From contig NZ_JBASCU010000048.1 of assembly GCF_049651805.1 (NCBI RefSeq), positions 62,001 through 126,000 on the forward strand: 64,000 bases of DNA. Reading direction: 5' to 3'. Positions 1 through 8,700 of the stretch are shown piece by piece (the stretch's first letter is position 1; every line of letters begins with the position of its first letter). This stretch comes from Pseudolysinimonas_A sp049651805. Its GTDB lineage: Bacteria; Actinomycetota; Actinomycetes; Actinomycetales; Microbacteriaceae. The translations under genes were made by a program, and so were the position numbers. Under the pieces are notes generated by a model that saw nothing but the letters and a program-made list of their open reading frames with translations, had not been told where the DNA came from and ran no database searches.

Positions 1-96
1 TCGTCGTCGGCGGCCTCGTTGTCGGGGCGCTCCGGGGAATTCGGCCCCCGCGTTCGCGGTAGATTGGGTGGCAATCCAGCGAGGAGTTTCATCAAC

Positions 97-1419
97 GTGC
101 GCAAAATCCTGATCGTCGGCGGTGGCTACGCCGGCTTCTACACGGCCAAGAAGCTGCAGAAGCACCTGGCCCGCGGAGAGGCCCAGGTCACGGTCGTCGA
201 CCCGCTGCCGTACATGACCTACCAGCCGTTCCTCCCCGAGGTCGCTGCCGGAACCGTCGAGCCGCGCCACGCGGTGGTCTCACACCGCCGTCATCTCAAG
301 AAGACCACCGTGATCACGGCGAGCGTCAGCAAGATCGACCACGCCGCCAAGAAGGTCACGGTCACTCCGGCCGCGGGCGACCCGTGGGAGGTCGACTACG
401 ACACGATCGTCGTCACCGCCGGAGCCGTCACCCGCACGTTCCCCATCCCCGGGCTCGCCGATGAGGCGATCGGCCTGAAGAACATCGAAGAGGCCGTCGC
501 GATCCGCGACCGCGTCGCCGACTGCTTCGCCAAGGCATCCAACCTGCCCGCCGGCCCCGAGCGCGACCGCCTGCTGACCTTCGTCGTCGTCGGTGGTGGC
601 TTCGCCGGCATCGAGCTGTTCGGCGAACTGCGGTCGTACGCGAGCGCCCTGCTGCGCCAGTACAAGAACCTCACGATCGACGACACCCACTTCCACCTCA
701 TCGAGGCGATGGGCCGCATCATGCCCGAAGTTTCGCTGAAGACCAGCCACTGGGTGATCAAGAACCTCGAGGAACGCGCCGCGACCGTGCACCTCGACAC
801 CCAGCTCGCGAGCGCCGTCGGCGGCGTGGTCGAGCTCTCGACGGGCGAGTCGTTCGAGTCCGACACCATCATGTGGACCGCCGGCGTCATGGCGAATCCG
901 ATGCTGCGCAACACCGACCTCCCCGCCGAAGAGCGTGGCCGTCTGCGCGTGGGCGCCGACCTGCGGGTGATCTCCGACGCCGGCATCGTTCCGGATGCCT
1001 GGGGCGCGGGTGACGTCGCCGCGGTTCCCGACCTCATTCCGAACCAGGGCGTCGGCGGGTTCACGGTGCCGAACGCCCAGCACGCCGTGCGGCAGGGCAA
1101 GCTGCTCGCGAAGAACCTGGTGGCCGACATCCGCGGCGAGCAGCCGCGCGAGTACCGCCACAAGAACGCGGGCGCGGTGGCCGGCATCGGCCTCTACTAC
1201 GGCGTCTTCCAGTCGGGCCCGATCGCCCTCAAGGGCTTCGTCGCCTGGCTCGCGCATCGCGGCTACCACGGCTTCGCGATGCCGATGTGGGAGCGCAAGG
1301 CGCGCGTGTTCGGCAACTGGATCATCAACTTCCTGTTCCGCCGCGACCTGGTCGGCATCCCGGCCCGCGACACCCCCCGCACCGCGTTCGAGCAGTTCGC
1401 CGTCCGTCCGAAGGTCTAG
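97..1419 (+). CDS. ndh: Type II NADH dehydrogenase (NDH-2), FAD-dependent
   Basis: This is a single-subunit NADH:quinone oxidoreductase, which passes electrons from NADH to the quinone pool at the inner face of the membrane without pumping protons. The 440-residue protein has a first FAD-binding Rossmann motif (GGGYAG, residues 8-13), a second dinucleotide motif for NADH (VVGGGFAGIE, near 165) and the FAD-ribityl motif WGAGD near 305. The C-terminus is basic and aromatic, as expected for the membrane anchor of NDH-2. I chose the GTG at 97 because a GAGGAG ribosome site lies at 81-86; an upstream in-frame start would add a tail that matches nothing. A TAGATT box at 60-65 could be the -10 element. 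A strong hairpin follows the stop. Confidence 0.92.
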   Translation: MRKILIVGGGYAGFYTAKKLQKHLARGEAQVTVVDPLPYMTYQPFLPEVAAGTVEPRHAVVSHRRHLKKTTVITASVSKIDHAAKKVTVTPAAGDPWEVDYDTIVVTAGAVTRTFPIPGLADEAIGLKNIEEAVAIRDRVADCFAKASNLPAGPERDRLLTFVVVGGGFAGIELFGELRSYASALLRQYKNLTIDDTHFHLIEAMGRIMPEVSLKTSHWVIKNLEERAATVHLDTQLASAVGGVVELSTGESFESDTIMWTAGVMANPMLRNTDLPAEERGRLRVGADLRVISDAGIVPDAWGAGDVAAVPDLIPNQGVGGFTVPNAQHAVRQGKLLAKNLVADIRGEQPREYRHKNAGAVAGIGLYYGVFQSGPIALKGFVAWLAHRGYHGFAMPMWERKARVFGNWIINFLFRRDLVGIPARDTPRTAFEQFAVRPKV

Positions 1420-1432
1420 TACCGCCGCATAG

Positions 1433-1458
1433 AGGGTTCTTTGGCGTGAAAGAACCCT
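1433..1458 (+). terminator. Hairpin terminator after ndh
   Basis: Perfect 10-bp stem (AGGGTTCTTT / AAAGAACCCT) with a 6-nt loop, 13 nt after the ndh stop. No T-run follows, which is common for terminators in high-GC actinobacteria. Confidence 0.7.
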
Positions 1459-1518
1459 GCGCGCGGGGTTCTACGGCGACGCGACACCCTCCGTCGCTCC
1501 GCGTACTCTCGAATCCGC

Positions 1519-1592
1519 GCCCTCGTAGCCCAATCGGCAGAGGCAGGCGACTTAAAATCGCTTCAGTCTGGGTTCGAATCCCAGCGAGGGCA
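1519..1592 (+). tRNA. tRNA with anticodon UAA (tRNA-Leu by anticodon), short variable arm
   Basis: A full cloverleaf can be drawn: acceptor stem GCCCTCG (1519-1525) with CGAGGGC (1585-1591), a three-pair D stem with an AATCGG loop, anticodon stem GGCGA/TCGCT (one G-U) with loop CTTAAAA giving anticodon TAA at 1553-1555, and T arm CTGGG-TTCGAAT-CCCAG. The CCA end is not encoded. The anticodon reads the leucine codon UUA, which is very rare here. The variable region is only about five bases, whereas leucine tRNAs are normally class II with a long variable arm. This makes the identity worth checking. Confidence 0.88.
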
Positions 1593-1763
1593 CGCCGATA
1601 GCCGGGTGGATGTGGTGGTCACCCTGTCCCGGGACGAATCGCGCCGCATCGCCCTGCGGGCGTGCACGAGCTACTGCCGTTCGACCCGGTGGAGGCGGAG
1701 ATCATCGACCTTGAGATCGACGCTCGCCGAATCGCTGGCCGTCTGCCGCGTAGCGTAGGGGAC

Positions 1764-3842
1764 GTGACCCTGCGCATCGCCGTCCTGTCTGCCGAAGGCC
1801 GCACGGCAAAGTCGACGGTCGCCGTGGGGTTGCTCGACGCCCTGACCCGCGACACGGGCGACGCACGCGTCGGGGTGTTCCGTCCGGTCGCCCGGTCACT
1901 CGAGGAGCCGGATCCGGTGCTCGACGCGCTCGCGGCGCACGGCGCCACCGCGACCGGCGTCGGGGTCGACGACGAGTACGTGCATGCCGATCCCGAGGTC
2001 GCCGTGCGCCGCATCGTGGCCCAGGCGGCGAAGCTCGATGAGTCGTGCGACGTGGTGCTGGTACTCGGCAGTGATTACACCGGGGTGGGGGCGCCGACGG
2101 AGCTGTCGATGAACGGCCGCATCGCCGCCGACCTCGGTGCCGCGGTCGTGCTCGTCCTCAACGGGCTCCGCCCGGGTGCCTCCGGATTCCGCTCCCCGGA
2201 AGAGCTGGCGGATGCCGCTCGGGTCGCCGTTGCGGAGCTGCGCAACGATCACGCCGGCCCAGCCGCGATCGTCGTGAACCGCGCCGACCCCGACAACCGA
2301 GCGTCGCTGGCATCCGCCGTCGAAGCGGCCGTCGGTGGACCGGTGCACGTCATCCCCGAAGATCCGCTGCTCGATGCCCCGTCGCTGCGGCGGCTCGCCG
2401 AGAGTCTCGAGGCGACTCTCGTGAAGGGCCGCGACGACCACCTCGAGCGGCCCGTGCTCGGCACGGTCGTCGCGGGGATGTCGGTCGAGAACCTGCTGCC
2501 GCGCCTGATCGAGGGCGGGGTCGTCGTCGTGCCCGCCGACCGTGCCGACGCGTTGCTCGGCGTCGTGCTGGCGGAGCGGTCGGCGGCGTTCCCCACCCCG
2601 GCCGCGGTCGTGCTCAACGGCGGCCTGCCGATGGCGCCCGCCGTCGAACAGCTCATCGACGGCCTCGACGAGGCGCTGCCGTTCCTGGCGTGCGAGTGGG
2701 GCACCTTCGAGACGGCGAAGCGCATCGACGCGACCCGCAGCCTGCTGGCCGCCGAGTCCGAGGAGAAGTATCAGCGGGCGCTCGGCCTGTTCCGCGACAA
2801 CGTCGACGGCGCGGCGATCGTGCGCAGCATCCGCGAGGCCCCGCCCGGGCCGATGACGCCCAACCGGTTCGAGTACGAGCTGCTGGAGCGCGCCCGGCAC
2901 GATCGCCGGCACATCGTGCTGCCCGAGGGCGACGACGACCGCGTGCTCGAGGCCGCCGCGGCGGTGCTGCGCGACGGCGTCGCCGACCTCACGATCCTCG
3001 GCGACGAGTCGGTGGTGCGCGCCCGCGCCGCCGAGCTGGGCTTCGACCTCGACGCCGCGACGATCACGAGCGTCGACGACCCCGAGTTGCACGAGCGCTT
3101 CGCCGCCGAGTACCACCGACTGCGCGCGCACAAGGGCATCGATGCCGCGACGGCGGCCCAGACCGTGCGCGACGTGTCGTTCTTCGGCACGATGATGGTG
3201 CATCTCGGGCTCGCCGACGGCATGGTGTCGGGGGCCCGGCACACGACGGCCCACACGATCACGCCGTCGTTCCAGATCATCAAGACCAAGCCCGGCATCT
3301 CGGTGGTGTCGAGCGTGTTCCTCATGGTGCTCGCCGATCGGGTGCTCGTCTACGGCGACTGCGCCGTCATCCCGGAGCCCACCCGCGACCAGCTCGCCGA
3401 CATCGCGATCGCCTCTGCCGCCACGGCCCGCCAGTTCGGCATCGAGCCGCGCGTCGCGATGCTGTCGTACTCGACGGGGGAGTCGGGCAGCGGCGGCGAC
3501 GTGGATGACGTGCGCGCGGCGACGGCGCTGGTCAAGGAGCGCGCCCCCGACCTTCCCGTCGCGGGCCCGATCCAGTACGACGCGGCGGCTGACCCGACGG
3601 TGGGCGACGCGAAGCTTCCCGGATCCGACGTCGCGGGGCGGGCGACCGTGTTCGTCTTCCCCGACCTCAACACCGGCAACAACACCTACAAGGCCGTGCA
3701 ACGCAGCGCCGGGGCGCTCGCGATCGGACCGGTGCTCCAGGGGCTCAACAAGCCGGTCAACGACCTCTCCCGCGGGGCGCTCGTGCGCGACATCATCAAC
3801 ACGATCGCGGTCACGGCGATCCAGGCGCAGGACGCCTCGTGA
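1764..3842 (+). CDS. pta: Phosphate acetyltransferase (long form)
   Basis: Interconverts acetyl-CoA plus phosphate and acetyl phosphate plus CoA, the first half of the Pta-AckA pathway. The 692-residue product has the long bacterial Pta layout: an N-terminal P-loop-like, BioD-type domain starting IAVLSAEG, a central DRTGG-like domain (about 200-330), and a C-terminal PTA_PTB catalytic domain (about 370-690) with GMVSGARHTTAHT and a conserved NTGNNTYKAVQRSAGA near the end. I start at GTG 1764 because the N-terminal domain begins right there, a TAGCGT box lies 7 nt upstream and AGGGGA could serve as a ribosome site; earlier in-frame starts add 34 unrelated residues. Its last four bases overlap ackA, so the two are co-translated. 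Confidence 0.93.
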   Translation: MTLRIAVLSAEGRTAKSTVAVGLLDALTRDTGDARVGVFRPVARSLEEPDPVLDALAAHGATATGVGVDDEYVHADPEVAVRRIVAQAAKLDESCDVVLVLGSDYTGVGAPTELSMNGRIAADLGAAVVLVLNGLRPGASGFRSPEELADAARVAVAELRNDHAGPAAIVVNRADPDNRASLASAVEAAVGGPVHVIPEDPLLDAPSLRRLAESLEATLVKGRDDHLERPVLGTVVAGMSVENLLPRLIEGGVVVVPADRADALLGVVLAERSAAFPTPAAVVLNGGLPMAPAVEQLIDGLDEALPFLACEWGTFETAKRIDATRSLLAAESEEKYQRALGLFRDNVDGAAIVRSIREAPPGPMTPNRFEYELLERARHDRRHIVLPEGDDDRVLEAAAAVLRDGVADLTILGDESVVRARAAELGFDLDAATITSVDDPELHERFAAEYHRLRAHKGIDAATAAQTVRDVSFFGTMMVHLGLADGMVSGARHTTAHTITPSFQIIKTKPGISVVSSVFLMVLADRVLVYGDCAVIPEPTRDQLADIAIASAATARQFGIEPRVAMLSYSTGESGSGGDVDDVRAATALVKERAPDLPVAGPIQYDAAADPTVGDAKLPGSDVAGRATVFVFPDLNTGNNTYKAVQRSAGALAIGPVLQGLNKPVNDLSRGALVRDIINTIAVTAIQAQDAS

Positions 3843-4960
3843 CCCGCATCCTCGTGCTCAACGCCGGGTCGTCGAGCCTCAAGTACGAGGTCATCGACCT
3901 CGCGGCGCCCGATGAGCGGGTCGGCGGGATCGTCGAACGCATCGGTGAGCCGGGGTCGGGCGTGCCCGACCATGCGGCGGCGGCGCGGCGCGTGCTCGAC
4001 ACCCTGGGCGACACCCGCCCGGATGCCGTCGGGCACCGCATCGTGCACGGCGGCACCCGTTTCGTCGAACCGACCCTCATCGACGACGACGTCGAGGCGG
4101 GCATCGAGGCGCTCGTCGACCTCGCCCCGCTGCACAACCCACCCGGGCTCGCCGGCATCCGGGCCGCTCGCGCGGTGCTGCCCCACGTTCCGCACGTGGC
4201 GGTCTTCGACACGGCGTTCCACGCGACGCTTCCCGACCACGCCGCGGCCTACGCGATCGACCCCGCCGTCGCCGCGGAGGCCGGCATCCGGCGCTACGGG
4301 TTCCACGGCACATCTTTCGCTTTCGTGTCCCGCGCGACCGCTCAGTTTCTCGATCGTCCGATCGAGGAGCTGCGACTGATCGTGCTGCACCTCGGCAACG
4401 GCGCCTCGGCGTGTGCGATCTCGGGTGGCGTGTCGATCGACACGACGATGGGACTCACCCCGCTCGAGGGGCTCGTCATGGGAACCCGTTCCGGCGACAT
4501 CGACCCCGGCGTGCTGCTCCACCTCGCGCGCCTCGGCCGCTCGGTTGACGAGATCGACGACCTGCTCAACCGCCGGTCCGGCCTGTTCGGCATGGCCGGC
4601 TCCAACGATCTGCGCGACGTGGCGTCGGCCGCCGAAGCCGGGGATCCCTCCGCCGGCCTGGCGATCGAGGTCATGCTGCACCGCCTGCGCAAGTACCTCG
4701 GGGCGTATGCGGGAGAAATCGGGGGAGTGGATGCCGTGGTGTTCACCGCCGGCATCGGCGAGAACGCGGGATGGTTGCGGGCGCGTGCCGTCGAGCGGCT
4801 CGGGTTCCTCGGAATCGCGGTGGATGCGGAGCGCAACGGCCGGGGCGACGGCGCCCGCCGCATCTCGCCCGACGGGTCGCCGGTCGAGGTGTTGGTGATC
4901 CCCACCGATGAGGAGCTGGAGATCGCTGAGCAGACCGCGAAGGTCGCGTTCGCGGACTAG
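3839..4960 (+). CDS. ackA: Acetate kinase
   Basis: Transfers phosphate between acetyl phosphate and ADP, giving acetate and ATP. The 373-residue protein opens with the family signature VLNAGSSSLKYEV and carries the second signature around RRYGFHGTSFAFV, the phosphate-binding LHLGNGAS, and the nucleotide site VFTAGIGENA near the C-terminus. It is slightly shorter than the common 390-400 residues, but all motifs are present. The GTG start overlaps the pta stop in a GTGA junction, the standard pta-ackA operon. The toxin gene downstream is convergent, ending 11 nt after ackA. Confidence 0.94.
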   Translation: MTRILVLNAGSSSLKYEVIDLAAPDERVGGIVERIGEPGSGVPDHAAAARRVLDTLGDTRPDAVGHRIVHGGTRFVEPTLIDDDVEAGIEALVDLAPLHNPPGLAGIRAARAVLPHVPHVAVFDTAFHATLPDHAAAYAIDPAVAAEAGIRRYGFHGTSFAFVSRATAQFLDRPIEELRLIVLHLGNGASACAISGGVSIDTTMGLTPLEGLVMGTRSGDIDPGVLLHLARLGRSVDEIDDLLNRRSGLFGMAGSNDLRDVASAAEAGDPSAGLAIEVMLHRLRKYLGAYAGEIGGVDAVVFTAGIGENAGWLRARAVERLGFLGIAVDAERNGRGDGARRISPDGSPVEVLVIPTDEELEIAEQTAKVAFAD

Positions 4961-4971
4961 CTCGGGTCCTC

Positions 4972-5295
4972 TCAGCCTGCCAGACCCAGGAAGACGATCG
5001 CGCGGCGCTCGAACTCGGTGAGCTGAACGGCACTGAGGCGACCGACGTGCTCTGTCACGTTCACTCTGCGCACCGTGGTCAGCTTGTCGATCATCACGAA
5101 GCTGGGGTGGTGGATGCCGGACGTGGCGTCGGCCGGAATCGGCAGGCGCAAGAGCGGCGCGTCGACCGGCGTCGTCGTGAACGGGCAGACCGTCACCGAG
5201 TCGGTGTCGAAGCGGTCGTCTTGAACGATGAGCGCCGGTCGCGGCTTTGAGGCGTACACGCCGCCCGCGACGAGCCAGATCTCTCCGCGCTTCAC
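4972..5295 (-). CDS. mazF: MazF/PemK-type endoribonuclease toxin
   Basis: A 107-residue protein opening KRGEIWLV, then SKPRPALIVQ and VTVCPFTTT, which are diagnostic of the MazF/PemK/CcdB fold. Members cut mRNA at short sequences and arrest growth when unopposed. I take the GTG at 5295 because it overlaps the stop of the upstream antitoxin by four bases (GTGA) and because the fold starts there; the open frame extends further upstream only by chance. The pair lies between ackA and a TetR operon, a typical chromosomal toxin-antitoxin position. Repression is probably through the palindrome upstream of the antitoxin. Confidence 0.88.
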   Translation of the reverse strand: MKRGEIWLVAGGVYASKPRPALIVQDDRFDTDSVTVCPFTTTPVDAPLLRLPIPADATSGIHHPSFVMIDKLTTVRRVNVTEHVGRLSAVQLTEFERRAIVFLGLAG

Positions 5296-5495
5296 TCGTC
5301 CCAATCCGTAGAGACCGCCTCGATGAAGGACTGGTCGTCCGACGTGGCGTCCGCGGCGGCGACGAGCCGGGACTGCCGGTGTGCTTCTGTCACGAAACGC
5401 TCCGAGCGCACATCCGGAACCCAGATCTGGATGGGCCGGAGCCCTTGTTCGCGGAGGCGCGCGCGGTGCGCTGTGACCCGGTCTCGAACTGCCAT
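5292..5495 (-). CDS. MazE-like antitoxin (DUF3018 type)
   Basis: This 67-residue, charged protein contains RARLREQGLRPIQIWVPDVR followed by an acidic C-terminus (DDQSFIEAVSTDWDE). It matches the DUF3018/MazE-like antitoxins that precede MazF toxins: an N-terminal DNA-binding part and a flexible acidic tail that wraps the toxin. It is the first gene of a two-gene operon, its stop overlapping the toxin's GTG. A GGAAG ribosome site lies just before the ATG, and a 14-bp palindrome begins 8 nt upstream of the start, the expected autorepression site. Confidence 0.82.
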   Translation of the reverse strand: MAVRDRVTAHRARLREQGLRPIQIWVPDVRSERFVTEAHRQSRLVAAADATSDDQSFIEAVSTDWDE

Positions 5496-5502
5496 CTTCC
5501 GA

Positions 5503-5516
5503 TGTTACATGTAACA
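5503..5516 (-). promoter_or_regulatory. Putative toxin-antitoxin operator palindrome
   Basis: TGTTACATGTAACA is a perfect 14-bp palindrome, AT-rich against its surroundings, 8-21 nt upstream of the antitoxin ATG. Its position over the likely core promoter fits autoregulation by the antitoxin or the MazEF complex. It could also serve the divergent TetR gene 85 nt away. Confidence 0.65.
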
Positions 5517-5600
5517 CACCCCACACGTCACTTGACGTTCGGGACATCCGTCTGGGACGCTTGACCAACTTTGCGGTCGGGTGACGGGAGGCGGTTGGAC

Positions 5601-6215
5601 ATGGCGCGCATGGCGGCGACGGAACGTCGCGAGGTGCTGGCTCGCGCTGCGCTCGCGGTGATCGCCCGCGACGGAGTTCACGCGGCGACGACGCGGGCGA
5701 TTGTGGCTGAGGCCGGGATGCCGCTCGCGTCGTTCCACTACGCCGTCGCGTCCCGCGACGAGCTGATGCGCGACGTCGTCGAACTCGTGGTCAGCAGTCA
5801 GGGTTCGGCTGCCTTCGGCACCCTCGAACTCGACGCCCCCGACATCCGCACCGCTATCCGCGGCGTGTTCGGGTCGAACCTCGACATCCTGCGAGCCGAC
5901 CCCGCGCGTCAGCAGGCGATGTTCGAACTCACGCAGTACGCGCTGCGCACGCCCGCCCTCGATGGTTTTCCCGACGAGCAGTACGACGTCTACCGCGCTC
6001 TCGCCGGCCGCTTGCTCGAAGCGGGGGCTGTTCGCTACCGCGTGCACTGGGACGTGCCGATTCCCGACCTCGCGGCTCTCGCCGTTGCCCTCAGCGAGGG
6101 GGCCACCCTCACCTGGCTCGCCACCCGCGACGACGGCGCCACCGAACGTCTTCTCGATCTCGCCGCCGACGCGATCGCCGCGCACGCCACCCCGCTATCC
6201 GAGGAGACCCGATGA
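5601..6215 (+). CDS. TetR-family transcriptional regulator
   Basis: The 204-residue protein has an N-terminal TetR helix-turn-helix (about residues 10-55), with the pattern VIARDGVHAATTRAIVAEAGMPLASFHYAV and the recognition helix ending in FHYAV. The C-terminal ligand-binding domain is unlike any I can name. I start at ATG 5601, which has a GGGAGG ribosome site 8 nt upstream; the ten preceding in-frame codons are unlikely to be coding. Its stop overlaps the MFS gene by four bases, so it probably autoregulates the four-gene operon running to 10034, responding to a substrate or product of that pathway. Confidence 0.85.
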   Translation: MARMAATERREVLARAALAVIARDGVHAATTRAIVAEAGMPLASFHYAVASRDELMRDVVELVVSSQGSAAFGTLELDAPDIRTAIRGVFGSNLDILRADPARQQAMFELTQYALRTPALDGFPDEQYDVYRALAGRLLEAGAVRYRVHWDVPIPDLAALAVALSEGATLTWLATRDDGATERLLDLAADAIAAHATPLSEETR

Positions 6216-7465
6216 CCGACACCCTGCGGCCGCTCGACGAGCCGACGCTGCGCGTTCCGGGGCGGTGGATGGCGGCGTTCGCGACCGCCTGGCTCGGCAT
6301 CTGGATGGCGCAGCTCGCACCGGTTCAACTGTTGCTGCCGCTGCAGATCGAGTCGATGCGCGCGACGACCGACTGGGTCGACAGCGTCGTGTCGTTCGGC
6401 ATCATCTCCGGCATCGCGGGCATGTTCGCCCTGATCGCGTACCCGGTCGCGGGCGCACTCTCGGATCGAACGACGGGCCGTTTCGGCCGCCGGCGCCCCT
6501 GGATCCTCGGGGGCACGCTGCTCTTCGCCGCGTCACTCGTGGTGCTCGGCCTGCAGTCGACGCTGATGGGCGTCGGCGTGTTCTGGTCGCTGGCCATCAT
6601 CGGGTTCTGCGTGCTCACTGCCGCCCTCACCGCGACGATCTCCGACCAGGTACCCGTCGGCCAGCGCGGGGTGATCTCCGGCTTGATCGCCGCGCCGCAG
6701 GCGATCGGAACGGTTCTCGGCCTGCTCATCGTCGAAGAGCTCGCGCTCGGCATCGTCGTCGGCTACCTCGTGATGGCGCTCGTCGTGGTGGCGACCGTCA
6801 TCCCCTTCCTCGTCGTCGCCCGCGACGTGCCGCTCGCCGCCGCCGACAGTCCTACGCTCACCGGGCGCGCGCTGCTTGCCGGCTTCTGGATCAGCCCCCG
6901 TCAGCACCCCGACTTCGGCTGGACGCTCCTCGGCCGCATCCTGGTGAACGTCGGCAACGCCCTGGGAACCACCCTTCTTCTGTACTTCCTGTTGTTCGGG
7001 CTCGAACGCGAAGATGCTGCGGGCGATCTCATCCTGCTGAGCCTTGTCTACGTGGTCTTCATCGTGCTGTCGTCGCTGCTACTCGGCCGCTGGTCCGACA
7101 GGGTCGGGCGACGCAAGCCGTTCGTCATGGCGGCGGCACTGTTCCAGGCGGTCGCCGCCGGCCTGCTCGCCTTCGTGCCGGACTTCACCGTGGCGATCGT
7201 CGCGGCCGGTCTGCTCGGCATCGGATACGGCGCTTTCCTGTCCGTCGATCAGGCGCTCGCTACCCAGGTTCTGCCGAACGCTCTCACTCGCGGCAAGGAT
7301 CTGGGCATCATGAACATCGCGACCACGGTGCCGCAGGCCCTTGGTCCGCTGCTCGGCGCCTGGCTCGTCGCGGTCGTCGCCGGGTTCACCGGACTGTTCC
7401 TGATCGCCGCGATCGCCTCAGTGCTGGGAGCTCTCGCCGTCCTGCCGGTGAAGGGCGTGCGATGA
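6212..7465 (+). CDS. MFS transporter, SUT/SLC45-like sugar carrier type
   Basis: A 417-residue, twelve-helix major facilitator protein. The loop between helices 2 and 3 reads DRTTGRFGRRRPWILGG, the form of motif A found in sucrose/proton symporters and related disaccharide carriers, and it recurs as DRVGRRKPF in the second half (near residue 296). The sugar preference is inference only; two glycosidases lie a few kilobases downstream. ATGA overlaps join it to the TetR gene upstream and the aldolase gene downstream, so all are probably translated from one mRNA. Confidence 0.82.
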   Translation: MTDTLRPLDEPTLRVPGRWMAAFATAWLGIWMAQLAPVQLLLPLQIESMRATTDWVDSVVSFGIISGIAGMFALIAYPVAGALSDRTTGRFGRRRPWILGGTLLFAASLVVLGLQSTLMGVGVFWSLAIIGFCVLTAALTATISDQVPVGQRGVISGLIAAPQAIGTVLGLLIVEELALGIVVGYLVMALVVVATVIPFLVVARDVPLAAADSPTLTGRALLAGFWISPRQHPDFGWTLLGRILVNVGNALGTTLLLYFLLFGLEREDAAGDLILLSLVYVVFIVLSSLLLGRWSDRVGRRKPFVMAAALFQAVAAGLLAFVPDFTVAIVAAGLLGIGYGAFLSVDQALATQVLPNALTRGKDLGIMNIATTVPQALGPLLGAWLVAVVAGFTGLFLIAAIASVLGALAVLPVKGVR

Positions 7466-8700
7466 CGCTGAAACTGACGCGCCCGACCTCCGCCCCCTGG
7501 GACGATCCGGCGAACTGGTGGCCCGCTCTCACCGCGGCCACGCACGACCTCGACGCGCCGGTCGGCGTGCTCGCCGTCGAGGCGCTCGCGGCGAACGCGT
7601 TCGACATGCTCGACCGCGCCGCGGGTCTGCCCATCCGGGTGGCGAGCAAGTCGGTGCGGGTGCGGGGGGTGCTGGATGCCGTGCTCGCGCTGCCGGGGTA
7701 CCGCGGCATCCTCGCGTACTCCCTCGCCGAGGCGCTCTGGCTCGCCGCCGATTCGCCGGAGCGGGAGGGGCACGACGACATCGTGGTGGGCTATCCGAGC
7801 GCCGATCGGGGCGCGATCGCCCGGCTCGCCGCTGACGAGAAGCTCGCGTCCCGGGTGACGCTCATGGTCGACGACGTCGCCCAGCTCGATCTGGTGGATG
7901 CCGTGGTCGCGCCGAACAAGCGGGCCGTCATCCGGGTCGCCATCGAACTCGATGCCTCCTTCCGTTCGCGCGCCCTCGGGCATGTCGGGGTGCGACGGTC
8001 TCCCGTCTACTCGCCCGCGGACGCGGAGGCGCTCGCCGAGGCCGTCGTCGCACGGCGCGGCTTCCGGCTCGTCGGAATGATGGCGTACGAAGCCCAGATC
8101 GCGGGGGTGACCAATGCAGGGCCCCGCAAGGCGGCGATCCGCGCGATGCAACGCGCGTCGGCCAAAGAGCTGGCGCGCCGTCGCGGCGAAGCCGTGCGCC
8201 GGGTGCGGGCGGTCGCCGACCTCGAGTTCGTCAACGGTGGCGGCACCGGATCGATCGAGTCGACGCATGCCGACCCGTCGGTCACCGAAGTCGCCGCGGG
8301 CTCCGGCCTGTTCGGCCCGCACCTCTTCGACCGCTACGTGCACTTCACCCCTGCCCCCGCGGCCGCCTTCGCACTCGACGTCGTGCGGCGGCCCACCGCC
8401 GACATCGCGACCGTGCTCGGCGGCGGCTGGACGGCATCCGGGCCGCCCGCACCCGACCGGGTTCCGAAGGTCGTGTGGCCGACGGGCCTGAAGATGCTGT
8501 CCCGCGAGTCGGCCGGCGAGGTGCAGACGCCCCTGCAAGGTGCCGCGGCGCGCGACCTCGCGATCGGCGACCGCGTCTGGCTGCGGCACACCAAGGCCGG
8601 CGAACTGAGCGAGCACCTCGGTGCCTTCGCGCTCGTGCACAACGGCGCCCTGATGGGGGAGTTGCTCACTTACCGCGGCGAGGGGAGGGTGTTCTTGTGA
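7462..8700 (+). CDS. Amino acid deaminase/aldolase, alanine-racemase fold (PLP)
   Basis: This 412-residue protein resembles the D-threonine aldolase/D-serine dehydratase-like branch of fold-type III PLP enzymes. The N-terminal TIM barrel has the PLP lysine in VASKSVRVRGV (residue about 56), and a glycine-rich phosphate-binding segment GGGTGSIE lies near 262. The C-terminal domain has RHTKAGELSEHLGAF, where His and Glu residues form the metal site of this family. Known members split or deaminate beta-hydroxy amino acids; the substrate here is unknown. The start overlaps the MFS stop (ATGA) and its stop overlaps the oxidase start (GTGA). Pairing with an aldonolactone oxidase-type gene is an actinobacterial arrangement whose pathway I cannot name. 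Confidence 0.72.
   Translation: MTLKLTRPTSAPWDDPANWWPALTAATHDLDAPVGVLAVEALAANAFDMLDRAAGLPIRVASKSVRVRGVLDAVLALPGYRGILAYSLAEALWLAADSPEREGHDDIVVGYPSADRGAIARLAADEKLASRVTLMVDDVAQLDLVDAVVAPNKRAVIRVAIELDASFRSRALGHVGVRRSPVYSPADAEALAEAVVARRGFRLVGMMAYEAQIAGVTNAGPRKAAIRAMQRASAKELARRRGEAVRRVRAVADLEFVNGGGTGSIESTHADPSVTEVAAGSGLFGPHLFDRYVHFTPAPAAAFALDVVRRPTADIATVLGGGWTASGPPAPDRVPKVVWPTGLKMLSRESAGEVQTPLQGAAARDLAIGDRVWLRHTKAGELSEHLGAFALVHNGALMGELLTYRGEGRVFL

Noticed and set aside
1..59. A coding end or start at the left edge
   Set aside because: The first 59 bases have coding-like composition on the minus strand, but no start codon or motif can be tied to them.
1896..3701. A long antisense open frame of 601 codons across pta
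   Set aside because: Such frames are common shadows in 70% GC genes. Its translation is low-complexity Arg/Gly/His-rich and the pta frame has full domain support.
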